Counted from the first letter of the stretch, positions 18,197 to 27,155 are shown. The stretch is DNA of 64,000 bases from Kribbella catacumbae DSM 19601 (GCF_000372465.1 NZ_AQUZ01000006.1:129417-193416), one strand, 5' to 3'. Numbers and translations: made by a program. Notes: a model not told the origin generated them from the sequence alone.

Positions 18197-18694
18197 ATGA
18201 CCAACTCGCTCTTCTACACCGGCCCGTCGATCGCCGTCCTGCACGAGGAGTACGCGAAGAAGAGCCGCATCGACGACCGGGCCGCGATCCAGGGCCGCCG
18301 CGAAATCACCATCGCGGCACCGATCGAGCGGGTCTGGCAGAAGCTGAGCGACGTACCGAACTGGGCCACCAACCTCGAGCCTGGCGTCAAGGACATCCAG
18401 CTCGAGAACGGCGTCGCTGTCGACAGCCGCTTCACGCGGGTCAAGGGCGGCGCGAAGATGAAGGCGCGCTTCGCTGTGGTCAACGGCCCGCAGGAGATCG
18501 CGTGGACCGGCGCGGCCTTGGGCGCGAAGGTCGTCCACCGCTTCACGCTGGAATCCGTCAGCGAGAACACCACCCGGGTTGTCGTCGAGGAGTCGATGGC
18601 AGGGCCGCTCTTCGGCTTGCTGTTCAACAACAAGAAACTCGATGCGGTGCTGGTGGAGTCGCTGGAGACGTTGAAGTTGGCTTCTGAGAGCTGA
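18197..18694 (+). CDS. SRPBCC (START/polyketide cyclase-like) protein
   Basis: A 165-residue protein. After about 35 residues the sequence REITIAAPIERVWQKLSDVP begins a helix-grip fold typical of SRPBCC proteins, continuing with NLEPGVKDIQLENGVAVDSRF, a central sheet and a C-terminal helix (ESLETLKLASES). The fold encloses a hydrophobic ligand; members transport lipids or assist polyketide cyclisation, and the ligand here is unknown. ATG at 18197 is preceded by a plausible GACGGCAG site. It is divergent from meaA and is followed by a long repeat-rich intergenic region. Confidence 0.8.
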   Translation: MTNSLFYTGPSIAVLHEEYAKKSRIDDRAAIQGRREITIAAPIERVWQKLSDVPNWATNLEPGVKDIQLENGVAVDSRFTRVKGGAKMKARFAVVNGPQEIAWTGAALGAKVVHRFTLESVSENTTRVVVEESMAGPLFGLLFNNKKLDAVLVESLETLKLASES

Positions 18695-18741
18695 GGTTTC
18701 CCCCGCTCGCGGCCCCCTCCGTCGGCCGCTCCTGCCCGCCC

Positions 18742-19199
18742 ACCCGGGGTTGCCGCTCCTGCGTCGCGGGGTAGTGCGTGGCTGGTGGGCACCCGTCCAA
18801 CCTCCCGAGGCGCGGAGGCAGGCGTCGAGCACCAAGAACCGGCGAGCGCCGATGAACTGCCCGCCGGGCGGGACCACTTTGTGCACCGGGAAGTTGGTTA
18901 CTCGCTAGTAGAATGCCCGGGTGGTGCACAGAGTGGCCCAGCCGCTCGGCCAACTGGCCAGGCTGAGGCGCGACGCAGGAGCGACGAGCCCCAGGCGCAA
19001 GGCGCGACGCAGGAGCGACGAGCCCCAGGCGCAAGGCGCGACGCAGGAGCGACGAACCCCGGCAAGGTGATCAGCCACGCATCCACCCGACCAGCCGAGG
19101 CGCGACGCAGGAGCGACGAGGCGTGGCCACGGGCGGAGGGTGGTTGTGGATGGCGCGCGCCAGGGGCCGCCCCGCGACGTAGGAGCGGCAACCCCGGGG
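18742..19199. repeat. Intergenic mosaic element bounded by 30-bp inverted repeats
   Basis: The 550-bp gap between the SRPBCC and STAS genes holds no supported gene. Two 30-bp inverted repeats, 18742-18771 and 19170-19199, match at 28 of 30 positions. Between them are direct copies of a 34-bp unit at 18966-18999 and 19000-19033, a partial copy from 19034 and a core copy at about 19096-19121. The shared core GCGACGCAGGAGCGACGA is also the core of the inverted repeats. It resembles a miniature non-coding mobile element or a repeat array grown by duplication. Confidence 0.75.
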
Positions 19200-19246
19200 C
19201 GGGTGGGAGCGCCGACGGAGGAGGCGGCGCGAGGCGGGCGTAGTAC

Positions 19247-19579
19247 CTAGGCGGATATCGGAAGCGGAGTTCGCTCGACGTGGAGGATTCGGTGGAGGCG
19301 GGTGACCGCCAGGATCCGGATCACCGACGGCACCGGGTGGCGGAGTACCAACTGCCGGCCGAGGAGTTGGGTGCGCCGGTGGGTTGCGACGAGCAGGCCG
19401 AGGCCGGTGGCGTCCAGGGCGTCGAGGGCCTCCAGGTCGACGATTACGTCGCCGTCGGAGGTGTCGATCAGTTGGTTGATCTCCTGGCGGACGTCGCCGA
19501 CCGAGCGGACGTCCAGGAGTCCGGCCAGCCGGATCACGTTTTCATCAGGTCGTACTGCGTTGTGGGTCGGTGCGAGCAT
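19247..19579 (-). CDS. STAS-domain anti-sigma factor antagonist-like protein
   Basis: A 110-residue single STAS domain. The order VIRLAGLLDVRSVGDVRQEI, DGDVIVDLEALDALDATGLG, LLVATHRRTQLLGRQLVLRH matches the SpoIIAA/RsbV fold. The position normally phosphorylated (Ser in DSxG) reads DATG here, so Thr58 is the candidate. Such proteins bind an anti-sigma kinase and free a stress sigma factor. No kinase or phosphatase partner lies nearby; a broken ECF sigma gene lies 500 bp away but is of another class. ATG at 19579 is the natural start. Confidence 0.85.
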   Translation of the reverse strand: MLAPTHNAVRPDENVIRLAGLLDVRSVGDVRQEINQLIDTSDGDVIVDLEALDALDATGLGLLVATHRRTQLLGRQLVLRHPVPSVIRILAVTRLHRILHVERTPLPISA

Positions 19580-19703
19580 GTCCGTGCCCTCCGCTCTTCC
19601 GGCGGCCCCCGAGAATCGGCCGCGCTTGCAGCGTGTGTTGGTAAAGACTCCCTGGCGACACGGAAGGTTGCCAAGGGTTCGGGACCTTCCATTTCGCGAG
19701 ACA

Positions 19704-20036
19704 ATGGTGTCCGTGTTCGCGGAACACTACTTTCTCTTCCCGGTCGTGACCATCGCCCTCGCCGGGTTCATGGTGCTGCTCACCCGCTGGGCGTTCTCCA
19801 AGGCCAAAGGCGGGTCCTTGGTGCGCCGTACTGACTACTCTCCCGCCGAACCGGACAATTTCGGACTGCTCGTCGATGTCGGCACCCTGCGGACGTACAA
19901 CGAGGCCCGGGTCAAGGTCTCGATGCTGAAGGATCTCGGCATCAAGGCGACCGCCGCGCGGACCAAACAAGGCTGGAGCGTCTACGTCTGGCCGACCGAC
20001 GAACAGGCGGCCCGCGGCTTCCTCGACGCCTCCTGA
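19704..20036 (+). CDS. Small single-pass membrane protein with a C-terminal soluble domain
   Basis: A 110-residue protein with an N-terminal membrane helix (YFLFPVVTIALAGFMVLL) followed by a basic stop and a cytoplasmic domain of about 75 residues (GLLVDVGTLRTYNEARVKVS, then LKDLGIKATAARTKQGWSVY). The soluble part looks like a small alpha/beta ferredoxin-like domain, similar in layout to the putative signal-transducing DUF2007 group or to SPOR domains, but I cannot assign it. ATG at 19704 is used; GTG at 19707 and 19713 are alternatives. It is divergent from the STAS gene. Confidence 0.7.
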   Translation: MVSVFAEHYFLFPVVTIALAGFMVLLTRWAFSKAKGGSLVRRTDYSPAEPDNFGLLVDVGTLRTYNEARVKVSMLKDLGIKATAARTKQGWSVYVWPTDEQAARGFLDAS

Positions 20037-20110
20037 TCAAACCCAAATCGAACCAGGGTGAGCCGGCCGGCAGCAGTGCAAGTTCTGACCCCACCCCACG
20101 GTCGGCGCGG

Positions 20111-20560
20111 GAGCCGGACCGGTTCACGCTGATCTTCGACCGGTACTTCCCGCAGGTGCACTCGTACGTCGCCCGCCGGCTGGGCAGCGATCTGGCCGAC
20201 GACCTGGCCTCGGAGACGTTCCTGGTCGCGTTCCGGCAGCGGGCCAAGTTCGACGGCCGCAACGGCGTCGTGCGCGCCTGGCTGTATGGGATCGCGACCA
20301 ACCTGATCCGGCGGCATCGCCGGGACGAGGTACGGGCCTGGCGCGCGCGACGGCCAAGTTGCCGCCGCCGACCCCGGCCAGCGGCCAGCGGCCAGCGGCC
20401 AGCGGCCAGCGGCCACGAGGAACGAGTCGCCGCCCAGGTGACCGCGCAGAGCGCGAGCCGCGAACCCGCCGCCGAGCTGGCGAAGGTGGCTCCCGAAGCG
20501 GTCGATGCCTCAGGCAACGAGGTGTACCAGGCAATCCATCGGGCCTACGAACTGAGATAG
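20111..20560 (+). pseudogene. ECF sigma factor lacking region 4
   Basis: The frame encodes a good sigma-70 region 2: DRFTLIFDRYFPQVHSYVAR, DDLASETFLVAFRQRAKFDG, VRAWLYGIATNLIRRHRRDE. Instead of region 4 there follows a run of Arg/Pro/Gln encoded by a 7-bp tandem repeat, then a short tail and a stop at 20560. Full ECF factors are about 170-200 residues longer after region 2 starts. No ATG or GTG lies in frame before the start of region 2; the first GTG (20156) is inside it. The gene overlaps or abuts the upstream stop codon. It is best read as a decayed sigma factor with an internal deletion. Confidence 0.7.
20376..20410. repeat. Heptanucleotide tandem repeat, five copies
   Basis: Five perfect copies of GGCCAGC, followed by a diverged sixth (GGCCACG), lie where the linker between sigma regions 2 and 4 should be. 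Slippage here may have accompanied loss of region 4. Confidence 0.85.
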
Positions 20561-20635
20561 CAAAAGATGTGCCGACCGACAGGTAGTGCACCCCCGTGAC
20601 GCCGTACGCCGAACCCGCGGTGAGGCGCGAGTGCA

Positions 20636-20824
20636 CTACCTGTGCGGCAGTATGTCCTGTCCATCGGCACGCCGCAGGCCATCGTTGGTGATCTGAAGAC
20701 CCGGGAAGCGGCGGCGCATGGCGGCTTCGTAGCGGTCGGCGTGGGCCGCTTCGCCGATGAAGTCGGCGATCTGGTGCGGACCGAACCAGAGCCGGACCCG
20801 GCGGCGGGACGACGAAAGTGTCAC
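20636..20824 (-). CDS. Small protein of unknown function
   Basis: A 62-residue frame, MTLSSSRRRVRLWFGPHQIA, then DFIGEAAHADRYEAAMRRRF and PGLQITNDGL. Third-position GC is high throughout, as in real genes here, and the opposite-strand reading is less gene-like. No signal or membrane segment is present. It stands between the broken sigma gene and the ATP-grasp gene, facing away from the latter by 120 bp. I do not recognise a family. Confidence 0.5.
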   Translation of the reverse strand: MTLSSSRRRVRLWFGPHQIADFIGEAAHADRYEAAMRRRFPGLQITNDGLRRADGQDILPHR

Positions 20825-20944
20825 GCCGGCGAAGCTACAAGGAGCATTGATCGGTTGTGTTACCGCGGATTACGGCAGGAAGTCCTTGGCCTGGCGCGCG
20901 GAAAAGGTGAGCGAAGAGCGGCCCGGGCGGGGACAATTCAGGGC

Positions 20945-21769
20945 ATGCTGCTGGTACCGGGGGACCCGCTGAACCCGCGCCGGGTGGATCCGCACTTCGC
21001 CGCGCAGGCCGCTGCCGCGCGCGAGAGCGGGATCGCCGTCGCGCGGATCGACCACGACGCACTCGATCGGCCGGACGAGGCCGTCGCCGGAGTACCGGCG
21101 GGTGATGACGCGGTCTACCGCGGCTGGATGATGACCGCGAGCGAGTACGACGGATTCGCCAAGGCGCTCGACGCCCGGCGGGTCACGTTGCGGACCAGCG
21201 GCGATGAGTACAGGGCCGCCCATGAGCTTCCGGGTTGGTACGAGGCGTTGAGGCCATTGACGCCGGAGTCCGCCTGGACCGACGGGCCGGATCTGGCCGG
21301 GCTGGACGCCGTCTGCGAGCGGCTCGGCGGCGGGCCCGCAGTACTGCGTGATCATGTGAAATCGATGAAGCACTACTGGGACGAGGCGGCGTACATCCCC
21401 GATGTCACTGACCGGGTGGCGGTTCAGCGGGTCGCGGCGCGGTTCCTGGAGTTGCGCGGTGACGCGTTCACGGGCGGGTTCGTGCTGCGCCGGTTCGAGG
21501 AGTTCACCGGCGCGGAGGCACGGACCTGGTGGATCGGCGGCAGTTGCGCCCTGATCACTCCCCACCCCGACACCCCGGACGAGCTGCCCGACGGCCTCGA
21601 CCTGGTCGAGGTGGAACCGCTCGTCACCGATCTGGCCCTCCCCTTCGTGACAGTCGACCTGGTACGCCGTACCGACGGCGCCTGGCGAATAGTCGAACTC
21701 GGCGACGGCCAGGTCAGCGACTGGCCCGGCACTCGAGCTCCCGCGGACCTGATGGCAGCCCTGTTCTGA
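20945..21769 (+). CDS. ATP-grasp domain-containing protein (DUF4343-like)
   Basis: A 274-residue protein. The middle has VLRDHVKSMKHYWDEAAYIP, with the Lys expected to hold ATP phosphates. It is followed by RFLELRGDAFTGGFVLRRFE, and the C-terminal metal-binding block reads FVTVDLVRRTDGAWRIVELG with DGQVSDWPG. This order matches small ATP-grasp proteins annotated as DUF4343, which are thought to ligate a carboxylate to an amine or thiol. The substrate is unknown. ATG at 20945 is chosen; the open frame extends upstream to 20642 but that part overlaps the small minus-strand gene and lacks conserved features. Confidence 0.75.
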   Translation: MLLVPGDPLNPRRVDPHFAAQAAAARESGIAVARIDHDALDRPDEAVAGVPAGDDAVYRGWMMTASEYDGFAKALDARRVTLRTSGDEYRAAHELPGWYEALRPLTPESAWTDGPDLAGLDAVCERLGGGPAVLRDHVKSMKHYWDEAAYIPDVTDRVAVQRVAARFLELRGDAFTGGFVLRRFEEFTGAEARTWWIGGSCALITPHPDTPDELPDGLDLVEVEPLVTDLALPFVTVDLVRRTDGAWRIVELGDGQVSDWPGTRAPADLMAALF

Positions 21770-21782
21770 ACCATGCGGGACA

Positions 21783-24293
21783 ATGGAAGCGATGACGCTC
21801 ACCGAGAAGCTGCCGGGAACCACCGACGCCGATGCCCTGTACGACGCCTTCGCCACCTGGGTGGGTACGCAGGGCATCACGCTGTATCCGGCGCAGGAGG
21901 AAGCGCTGATCGAGGTGATGACCGGATCGAACGTGATCCTGTCCACCCCGACCGGCTCCGGCAAGAGCCTGGTCGCGACCGGCTCGCACTTCGCGGCGCT
22001 GGCGAACGGCAAGCGCACCTTCTACACCGCCCCGATCAAGGCGCTCGTGTCGGAGAAGTTCTTCGCGCTGTGTGACGTCTTCGGCGCGGACAAGGTCGGC
22101 ATGCTGACCGGCGACGCCTCGGTCAACGCCGGAGCGCCGATCATCTGCTGCACCGCCGAGGTGCTCGCCAACGTCGCCCTCCGCGAAGGCGCGGCCGCCG
22201 ACGTCGGCCAGGTCGTGATGGACGAGTTCCACTTCTACTCCGAACCCGACCGCGGCTGGGCCTGGCAGGTGCCGCTGCTGGAACTGCCCGACGCGCAGTT
22301 CATCCTGATGTCGGCGACCCTCGGTGATGTCGAGCGCTTCAAGATCGACCTGAACCGGCGGACCGGCCGCCCGACCGCCATCGTCTCGTCGGGCGAGCGC
22401 CCGGTGCCGCTGGTCTACAAGTACGTCACCTCGCCGCTGCACGAGACGCTGCAAGAGCTGCTCGTGACGCATCAGGCCCCCGTGTACGTCGTGCATTTCA
22501 CCCAGGCCTCGGCGCTGGAGCGGGCTCAGGCGCTGACCAGCATCAACGTCTGCACGAAGGAAGAGAAGGAAAAGATCAAGGAGCTGATCGGGCACTTCCG
22601 GTTCAGCCCCGGCTTCGGCCGGACCTTGCAGCGGCTCGTCCTGCACGGCATCGGGGTCCACCACGCCGGCATGCTGCCGAAGTACCGGCGGTTGGTCGAG
22701 CAGCTCGCCCAGGCGGGGCTGCTGAAGGTGATCTGCGGGACGGACACGCTCGGCGTCGGCATCAACGTGCCGATCCGCACCGTGGTCCTGACCGCGTTGA
22801 GCAAGTACGACGGACGCCGGCAGCGGATCCTCAAGGCGCGGGAGTTCCACCAGATCGCGGGCCGCGCGGGCCGCGCCGGGTACGACACCTCCGGCACGGT
22901 CGTCGTCGAGGCACCCGACCACGTGATCGAGAACGTGAAGGCGATGTCGAAGGCGGGCGACGACCCGAAGAAGCAGCGCCGGGTGCAGAAGAAGAAGCCG
23001 CCGGAGGGTTTCGTCACCTGGGGCGAGGACACCTTCGACCGGCTGGTCGCGGCCGAGCCGGAGCCGCTGCAGTCGCGGATGCGGGTCAGCCACGCGATGC
23101 TGCTGAACGTGATCGCCCGCGACGGCGACGCGTTCGCGAGCATGCGGCACCTGCTGCAGGACAACCACGAGGACTCCAAGGCGCAACTGCGGCTGATTCG
23201 GCGGGCGATCCAGATCTATCGCACGCTGCTGACCGCCGGGGTGGTCGAGCGGCTGGACGAGCCCGACGAGTTCGGCCGGTCGCTGCGGCTGACCGTCGAC
23301 CTGCAGAAGGACTTCTCGCTGAACCAGCCGCTGTCCACCTTCGCGCTGGCCGCCCTAGACCTGCTCGACCCCGAAGACCCGCTGTACGCCCTCGACGTGG
23401 TGTCTGTGGTCGAGGCGACGCTCGAAGATCCACGGGCGATCCTGATGGCGCAGTTGCACCACGCCAAGGGCGAGGCTGTCAGCGGGATGAAGGCCGACGG
23501 GATCGAGTACGAGGAGCGGATGGAGCTGCTCGAGGAGATCAGCTGGCCGAAGCCGCTCGAGGAGTTGCTCGAGGCAACGCTGGACATCTACCGGCAGACC
23601 CATCCGTGGATCGCCGAGGCCGGGCTGTCGCCGAAGTCCGTCGCCCGGGACATGTTCGAGCGGGCGATGACGTTCGGCGAGTTCATCCAGTACTACGGTC
23701 TGGCGCGCTCCGAGGGCATCGTCCTGCGCTACCTCAGCGACGCGTACAAGGCGCTGCGGCAGACCGTCCCGCCGGACAAGGCGAACGAGGACCTGACCGA
23801 CCTGATCGAGTGGCTCGGCGAGGTCGTCCGGCAGACCGACTCCAGCCTGCTCGACGAGTGGGAGGAGCTGACCAACCCGACCACCGCGGAGGTCGTCGCA
23901 CCCGTCCCGCAGGGCCCGCGCCGGATCACCTTGAACACCAGGGCTTTCCGGGTGCTCGTCCGCAACGCGATGTTCCGCCGCGTCGAGCTCGTCTCACTGC
24001 ATCGCTGGGCCGAGCTGGGCCAGCTGGACACCGAGTCGGGCTGGGACGCCGGCCGCTGGGCAGAAGCCGGTACTGCGTACTACGCCGAGCACAGCAGCCT
24101 CGGCACCGGCCCTGCCGCCCGTGGCCCGGCGCTCTTCATGGTCGAGGAGCACCCGGGCTACTGGGAGGTCCAGCAGATCATCGACGACCCAGAAGGCAAC
24201 CACGACTGGCGAATCACTGCCACCATCGACCTGGACGCCTCCGACGACGCCGGCGACCTGGTCCTCGAGATGGTGTCGTTCAAGCCTTTGTAG
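21783..24293 (+). CDS. Ski2-like DEAD/DEAH-box helicase
   Basis: An 836-residue superfamily 2 helicase. Motif I is TPTGSGKS (residues 55-62), motif II is DEFH (147-150), motif III is SAT (LMSATLGDV) and motif VI is QIAGRAGRAG. The second RecA lobe contains HHAGMLPKYRR and GTDTLGVGINVPIRTV, the Ski2/Mtr4 pattern. The C-terminal 300 residues belong to the DUF3516-type domain seen in actinobacterial members. The family unwinds RNA or DNA; the bacterial role is not settled. Two ATGs (21783, 21792) are possible. It starts 14 bp after the ATP-grasp gene and its end overlaps fabV tail to tail by 14 bp. Confidence 0.9.
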   Translation: MEAMTLTEKLPGTTDADALYDAFATWVGTQGITLYPAQEEALIEVMTGSNVILSTPTGSGKSLVATGSHFAALANGKRTFYTAPIKALVSEKFFALCDVFGADKVGMLTGDASVNAGAPIICCTAEVLANVALREGAAADVGQVVMDEFHFYSEPDRGWAWQVPLLELPDAQFILMSATLGDVERFKIDLNRRTGRPTAIVSSGERPVPLVYKYVTSPLHETLQELLVTHQAPVYVVHFTQASALERAQALTSINVCTKEEKEKIKELIGHFRFSPGFGRTLQRLVLHGIGVHHAGMLPKYRRLVEQLAQAGLLKVICGTDTLGVGINVPIRTVVLTALSKYDGRRQRILKAREFHQIAGRAGRAGYDTSGTVVVEAPDHVIENVKAMSKAGDDPKKQRRVQKKKPPEGFVTWGEDTFDRLVAAEPEPLQSRMRVSHAMLLNVIARDGDAFASMRHLLQDNHEDSKAQLRLIRRAIQIYRTLLTAGVVERLDEPDEFGRSLRLTVDLQKDFSLNQPLSTFALAALDLLDPEDPLYALDVVSVVEATLEDPRAILMAQLHHAKGEAVSGMKADGIEYEERMELLEEISWPKPLEELLEATLDIYRQTHPWIAEAGLSPKSVARDMFERAMTFGEFIQYYGLARSEGIVLRYLSDAYKALRQTVPPDKANEDLTDLIEWLGEVVRQTDSSLLDEWEELTNPTTAEVVAPVPQGPRRITLNTRAFRVLVRNAMFRRVELVSLHRWAELGQLDTESGWDAGRWAEAGTAYYAEHSSLGTGPAARGPALFMVEEHPGYWEVQQIIDDPEGNHDWRITATIDLDASDDAGDLVLEMVSFKPL

Positions 24294-25461
24294 GCCACTC
24301 CACGTCGACCTCTACCTCTTGCTCGTAGTCCACGCCGGCTACGTCGAAGCCGTAGAGGCGGCGGACTTCCTCGTAGAACCAGACGGTGTCGGCGACCTCT
24401 GCGATGTTGTCCTGGGTCACGGCGTCCCACTGCTTCTTCACAGCGCTCTGGACGTCGTCGGTGAGCTCCCAGCGGTCCAGGCGGATGCGGCCGTCGTCGT
24501 CGAGGTCCAGCGGCTTCTCACCGGTCAGCTGGTCCCACAGGGCGATCGACTGCTGCATGGGTGTCTGCAGCCCGTCACCGAGCACCTTGTGCAGCAGGCT
24601 CACGTAGAGGCCGATGCCGGGGATCGCGGACGACGCCTGCGTGACGGCGGCGCCGTTGACCGACGTACGGGCCTGTACTCCGTCTCGCTCGCTCAGCTCG
24701 CGGGCAGTGGCTTCCAGGTGCGCCTTGGCCGCACCGATCGAGCCCTGGCGGTAGATCGGGCCAGTGAGCTCGGAGCCGATGTAGGTCAGCGCCACTGTGC
24801 TGAACCCGTCCTTGAGCAGCTTGCGCTCCTCCAGGGCATCCACCCAGCGGGACCAGTCCTCGCCACCCATGACGGCGACGGTCTCGGCCACCTCCTCGTC
24901 GGTGGCGACCTCGATGCCCACCTCCTGCAGGACCGGCTCGCCGGCGTCGTACGCGAGGCTCTTGGTCTGTGCCGGCTGCCCGATCGCCTTGATGGCCGAC
25001 TGGTACGTCGTGTCGGTGCGCGGGTCGACCCGGCGAGGCGCGGCGACGCTGTAGATCAGGTAGTCGACTCCCCCGAACTTCTCCTGCAGCAGGTCGAGCA
25101 CGTCGGCCTTGGTGGTGTCGGCGAACGCGTCGGCGTTGATGAAGTGGAAGTCGCTGCCGCGCTCCTCGGCGTACGCGGCAGTGGCGGCGGTGCGGTACCA
25201 GCCCGCGGTCGCCGTACGGCGTGCTGGCGCCTTCTCGAAGGAAATGCCGATGCCGTCGATCCCGTACCGCGCCAGCCCGGCGATCGTCGCCGCCAGGCCG
25301 TAGCCCGAGCTGGACCCGATTACGAGCGCGACCGGGCGCTGCTCGAGCCGGCGCGCCTCGACCTGCTCCGTCAGCCCTTTGACGAGCTGCACACACCCAG
25401 CGGGATGCGAGTCGAGAAAGAGGAATCCACGGCCGACGGGCTTGATCACACGGTCAGTCAT
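24280..25461 (-). CDS. fabV: Enoyl-ACP / trans-2-enoyl-CoA reductase FabV
   Basis: A 393-residue FabV-type reductase. The start IKPVGRGFLFLDSHPAGC, the cofactor loop ALVIGSSSGYGLA and SVAAPRRVDPRT are family hallmarks. The active-site pair is the Y-x8-K motif in YRQGSIGAAK, distinct from the shorter spacing in FabI. FabV reduces the enoyl double bond in fatty acid elongation with NADH and is known for triclosan resistance. ATG at 25461 is used. The gene is alone on its strand; its stop lies inside the last codons of the convergent helicase gene. Confidence 0.93.
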   Translation of the reverse strand: MTDRVIKPVGRGFLFLDSHPAGCVQLVKGLTEQVEARRLEQRPVALVIGSSSGYGLAATIAGLARYGIDGIGISFEKAPARRTATAGWYRTAATAAYAEERGSDFHFINADAFADTTKADVLDLLQEKFGGVDYLIYSVAAPRRVDPRTDTTYQSAIKAIGQPAQTKSLAYDAGEPVLQEVGIEVATDEEVAETVAVMGGEDWSRWVDALEERKLLKDGFSTVALTYIGSELTGPIYRQGSIGAAKAHLEATARELSERDGVQARTSVNGAAVTQASSAIPGIGLYVSLLHKVLGDGLQTPMQQSIALWDQLTGEKPLDLDDDGRIRLDRWELTDDVQSAVKKQWDAVTQDNIAEVADTVWFYEEVRRLYGFDVAGVDYEQEVEVDVEWPTKA

Positions 25462-25623
25462 GCGACAGACCTTAGCTGCCCCTCCCCTCCCCGCGCCCCC
25501 AACCATCCGCCCCCTCCCCCATCCGTTGTGTTCATTCGCCCCGTCTTGACCTTCTGTGGATAAGTCCAGTGGGCAGGTGGTGAGGCGCGGGTGGGTTCCT
25601 GTCGCGAACTGCTCTCCCGACTT

Positions 25624-25663
25624 GGGGAGGGAAATGTACCCGAAGATGGACATTTGCCTCCCC
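25624..25663. repeat. Imperfect hairpin in the fabV-murA gap
   Basis: Arms of 14 bp (25624-25637 and 25650-25663) pair at 13 positions around a 12-base loop. The 359-bp gap upstream of fabV and downstream of murA also holds further copies of a GTTTGGGGAG-like string near 25678-25693 (inverted) and 25759. It may serve as the murA terminator, though it lies 157 bp past that gene's stop. No gene is seen in the gap. Confidence 0.5.
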
Positions 25664-25820
25664 GGTCCCGGACAAAACCCTCCCCAAACCGGTTAAGCAG
25701 CCCTCATTGGACTCACGGCGCCGGCCGAGCCAGAAACCCTTCAGCGCAAGGCGTTTGGGGAGTTTGGCGCACCCTGGGAGGGAGCCCCGAACCAGCTGAA
25801 CAGGTGGTTGGGCGAGGTGG

Positions 25821-27107
25821 TTAGTTCCAGTACAGCTCGGCGTCGTCCGGTTCTACCGTCACATCGGCGCCGAGGCGGCGGAGGTTGCCCGCGAAGTCGG
25901 TGTAGCCGCGGTGGACGTGGTGGGCTGCCGAGACGAGCGTTTCGCCTTCTGCCGCGAGGCCCGCGATGACGAGGGCAGCGCCCGCGCGGATGTCGCTGGC
26001 GACCACCGGAGCACCGGACAGCCGCGGCACACCTCGTACTACGGCGTGGTGGCCGTCGGTTTGGATGTGCGCGCCGAGGCGGGTGAGCTCCTGGGCGAAG
26101 GTGAAGCGGCCCTCGAAGAGGTTCTCGGTGACCATCGCGGCGCCGTCACTGACCGCGTTCATCGCGATCACGAACGCCTGCAGATCGGTGGCGAAGCCCG
26201 GATAGGGCAGCGTGACGACGTCGACCGGCTTCGGGCGGTCATGCATCTGGACCCGGAATCCCGAATCCATCACGGTGATCTCCGCGCCGGCCTTGTGCAG
26301 CTTGTCCAGCGGCAGTTCGAGATGCTCGGCGTGACCATTCGCGATCGTCACGTCACCCTTGGTGATGGCGGCGGCGAACGCCCAACTGCCGGAGACGATC
26401 CGGTCCGGCACGGTGACGTGGTCGACCGGGTTCAGCAGCCCGGCCACCCCGGTCACCTCGATCCGCGGCGAGCCGGCGCCGCTGATCTGCGCGCCCATCT
26501 CGACCAGCATCGCGGCGATGTCCTGGATCTCCGGCTCGCGGGCGGCGTTCTCGATCACCGTGCTGCCCTTGGCCAGCACGGCGGCCATCATGATCGTCTC
26601 GGTCGCGCCGACACTCGGGAAGTCCAGCCAGACCTCGGCGCCGTGCAGGCCCTGCGGTGCCTCGGCGATCACGAAACCGTGCTCGATATGGACTTTCGCG
26701 CCCATCGCCTCGAGTCCGGCGACGTGCATGTTGAGCCCGCGGGAGCCGATGTTGTCACCCCCGGGCAACGCCACCTCGGCGCGGCCGCAGCGGCCGAGCA
26801 GCGGTCCGAGCACCGAGATCGAGGCGCGCAGCTTGCGGACCAGTTCGTAGTCACACTGGTGGCCGATCTCCGCCGGTACGGCGATCGTCGCGCTGGAGGT
26901 CTCCGGATCCACCTTCACCGTGCAGCCCAGGGTGTCCAGCAACTGGGCCATGAAGGTGACGTCCAGAATGCTCGGCACCTGCCGGAGCGTCGTCGTCCCC
27001 TCCGCCAGCAGTGCCGCCGCCATCAGCTTCAGCACGCTGTTCTTCGCGCCTGCCACCTCGACAGACCCAACGAGTCGTGCCTCACCTGCGATCCGAAACC
27101 GTTCCAC
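25821..27107 (-). CDS. murA: UDP-N-acetylglucosamine 1-carboxyvinyltransferase MurA
   Basis: A 428-residue EPSP synthase-fold enzyme catalysing the first committed step of peptidoglycan synthesis, transfer of enolpyruvate from PEP to UDP-GlcNAc in the cytoplasm. VEVAGAKNSVLKLMAAALLA at the start holds the conserved Lys-Asn pair. The mobile loop reads LPGGDNIGSRGLNMH, so the usual Cys of the active site is Asp118. The same replacement in mycobacterial MurA makes the enzyme insensitive to fosfomycin, so resistance is expected here. Length and ends are standard. It is divergent from the PduO gene, 48 bp apart. Confidence 0.96.
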   Translation of the reverse strand: MERFRIAGEARLVGSVEVAGAKNSVLKLMAAALLAEGTTTLRQVPSILDVTFMAQLLDTLGCTVKVDPETSSATIAVPAEIGHQCDYELVRKLRASISVLGPLLGRCGRAEVALPGGDNIGSRGLNMHVAGLEAMGAKVHIEHGFVIAEAPQGLHGAEVWLDFPSVGATETIMMAAVLAKGSTVIENAAREPEIQDIAAMLVEMGAQISGAGSPRIEVTGVAGLLNPVDHVTVPDRIVSGSWAFAAAITKGDVTIANGHAEHLELPLDKLHKAGAEITVMDSGFRVQMHDRPKPVDVVTLPYPGFATDLQAFVIAMNAVSDGAAMVTENLFEGRFTFAQELTRLGAHIQTDGHHAVVRGVPRLSGAPVVASDIRAGAALVIAGLAAEGETLVSAAHHVHRGYTDFAGNLRRLGADVTVEPDDAELYWN

Positions 27108-27155
27108 CCGCTGACTCTATCGGCTGAGCATTCCACGCTTGCGTAGAGTGCCGAC

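Noticed and set aside
18966..19121. Possible CRISPR array
   Set aside because: The 34-bp units abut each other without spacers of constant length, and no cas genes are nearby.
25591..25824. Plus-strand frame of 77 codons downstream of murA
   Set aside because: No coding-type sequence features; it covers a hairpin and repeated strings.
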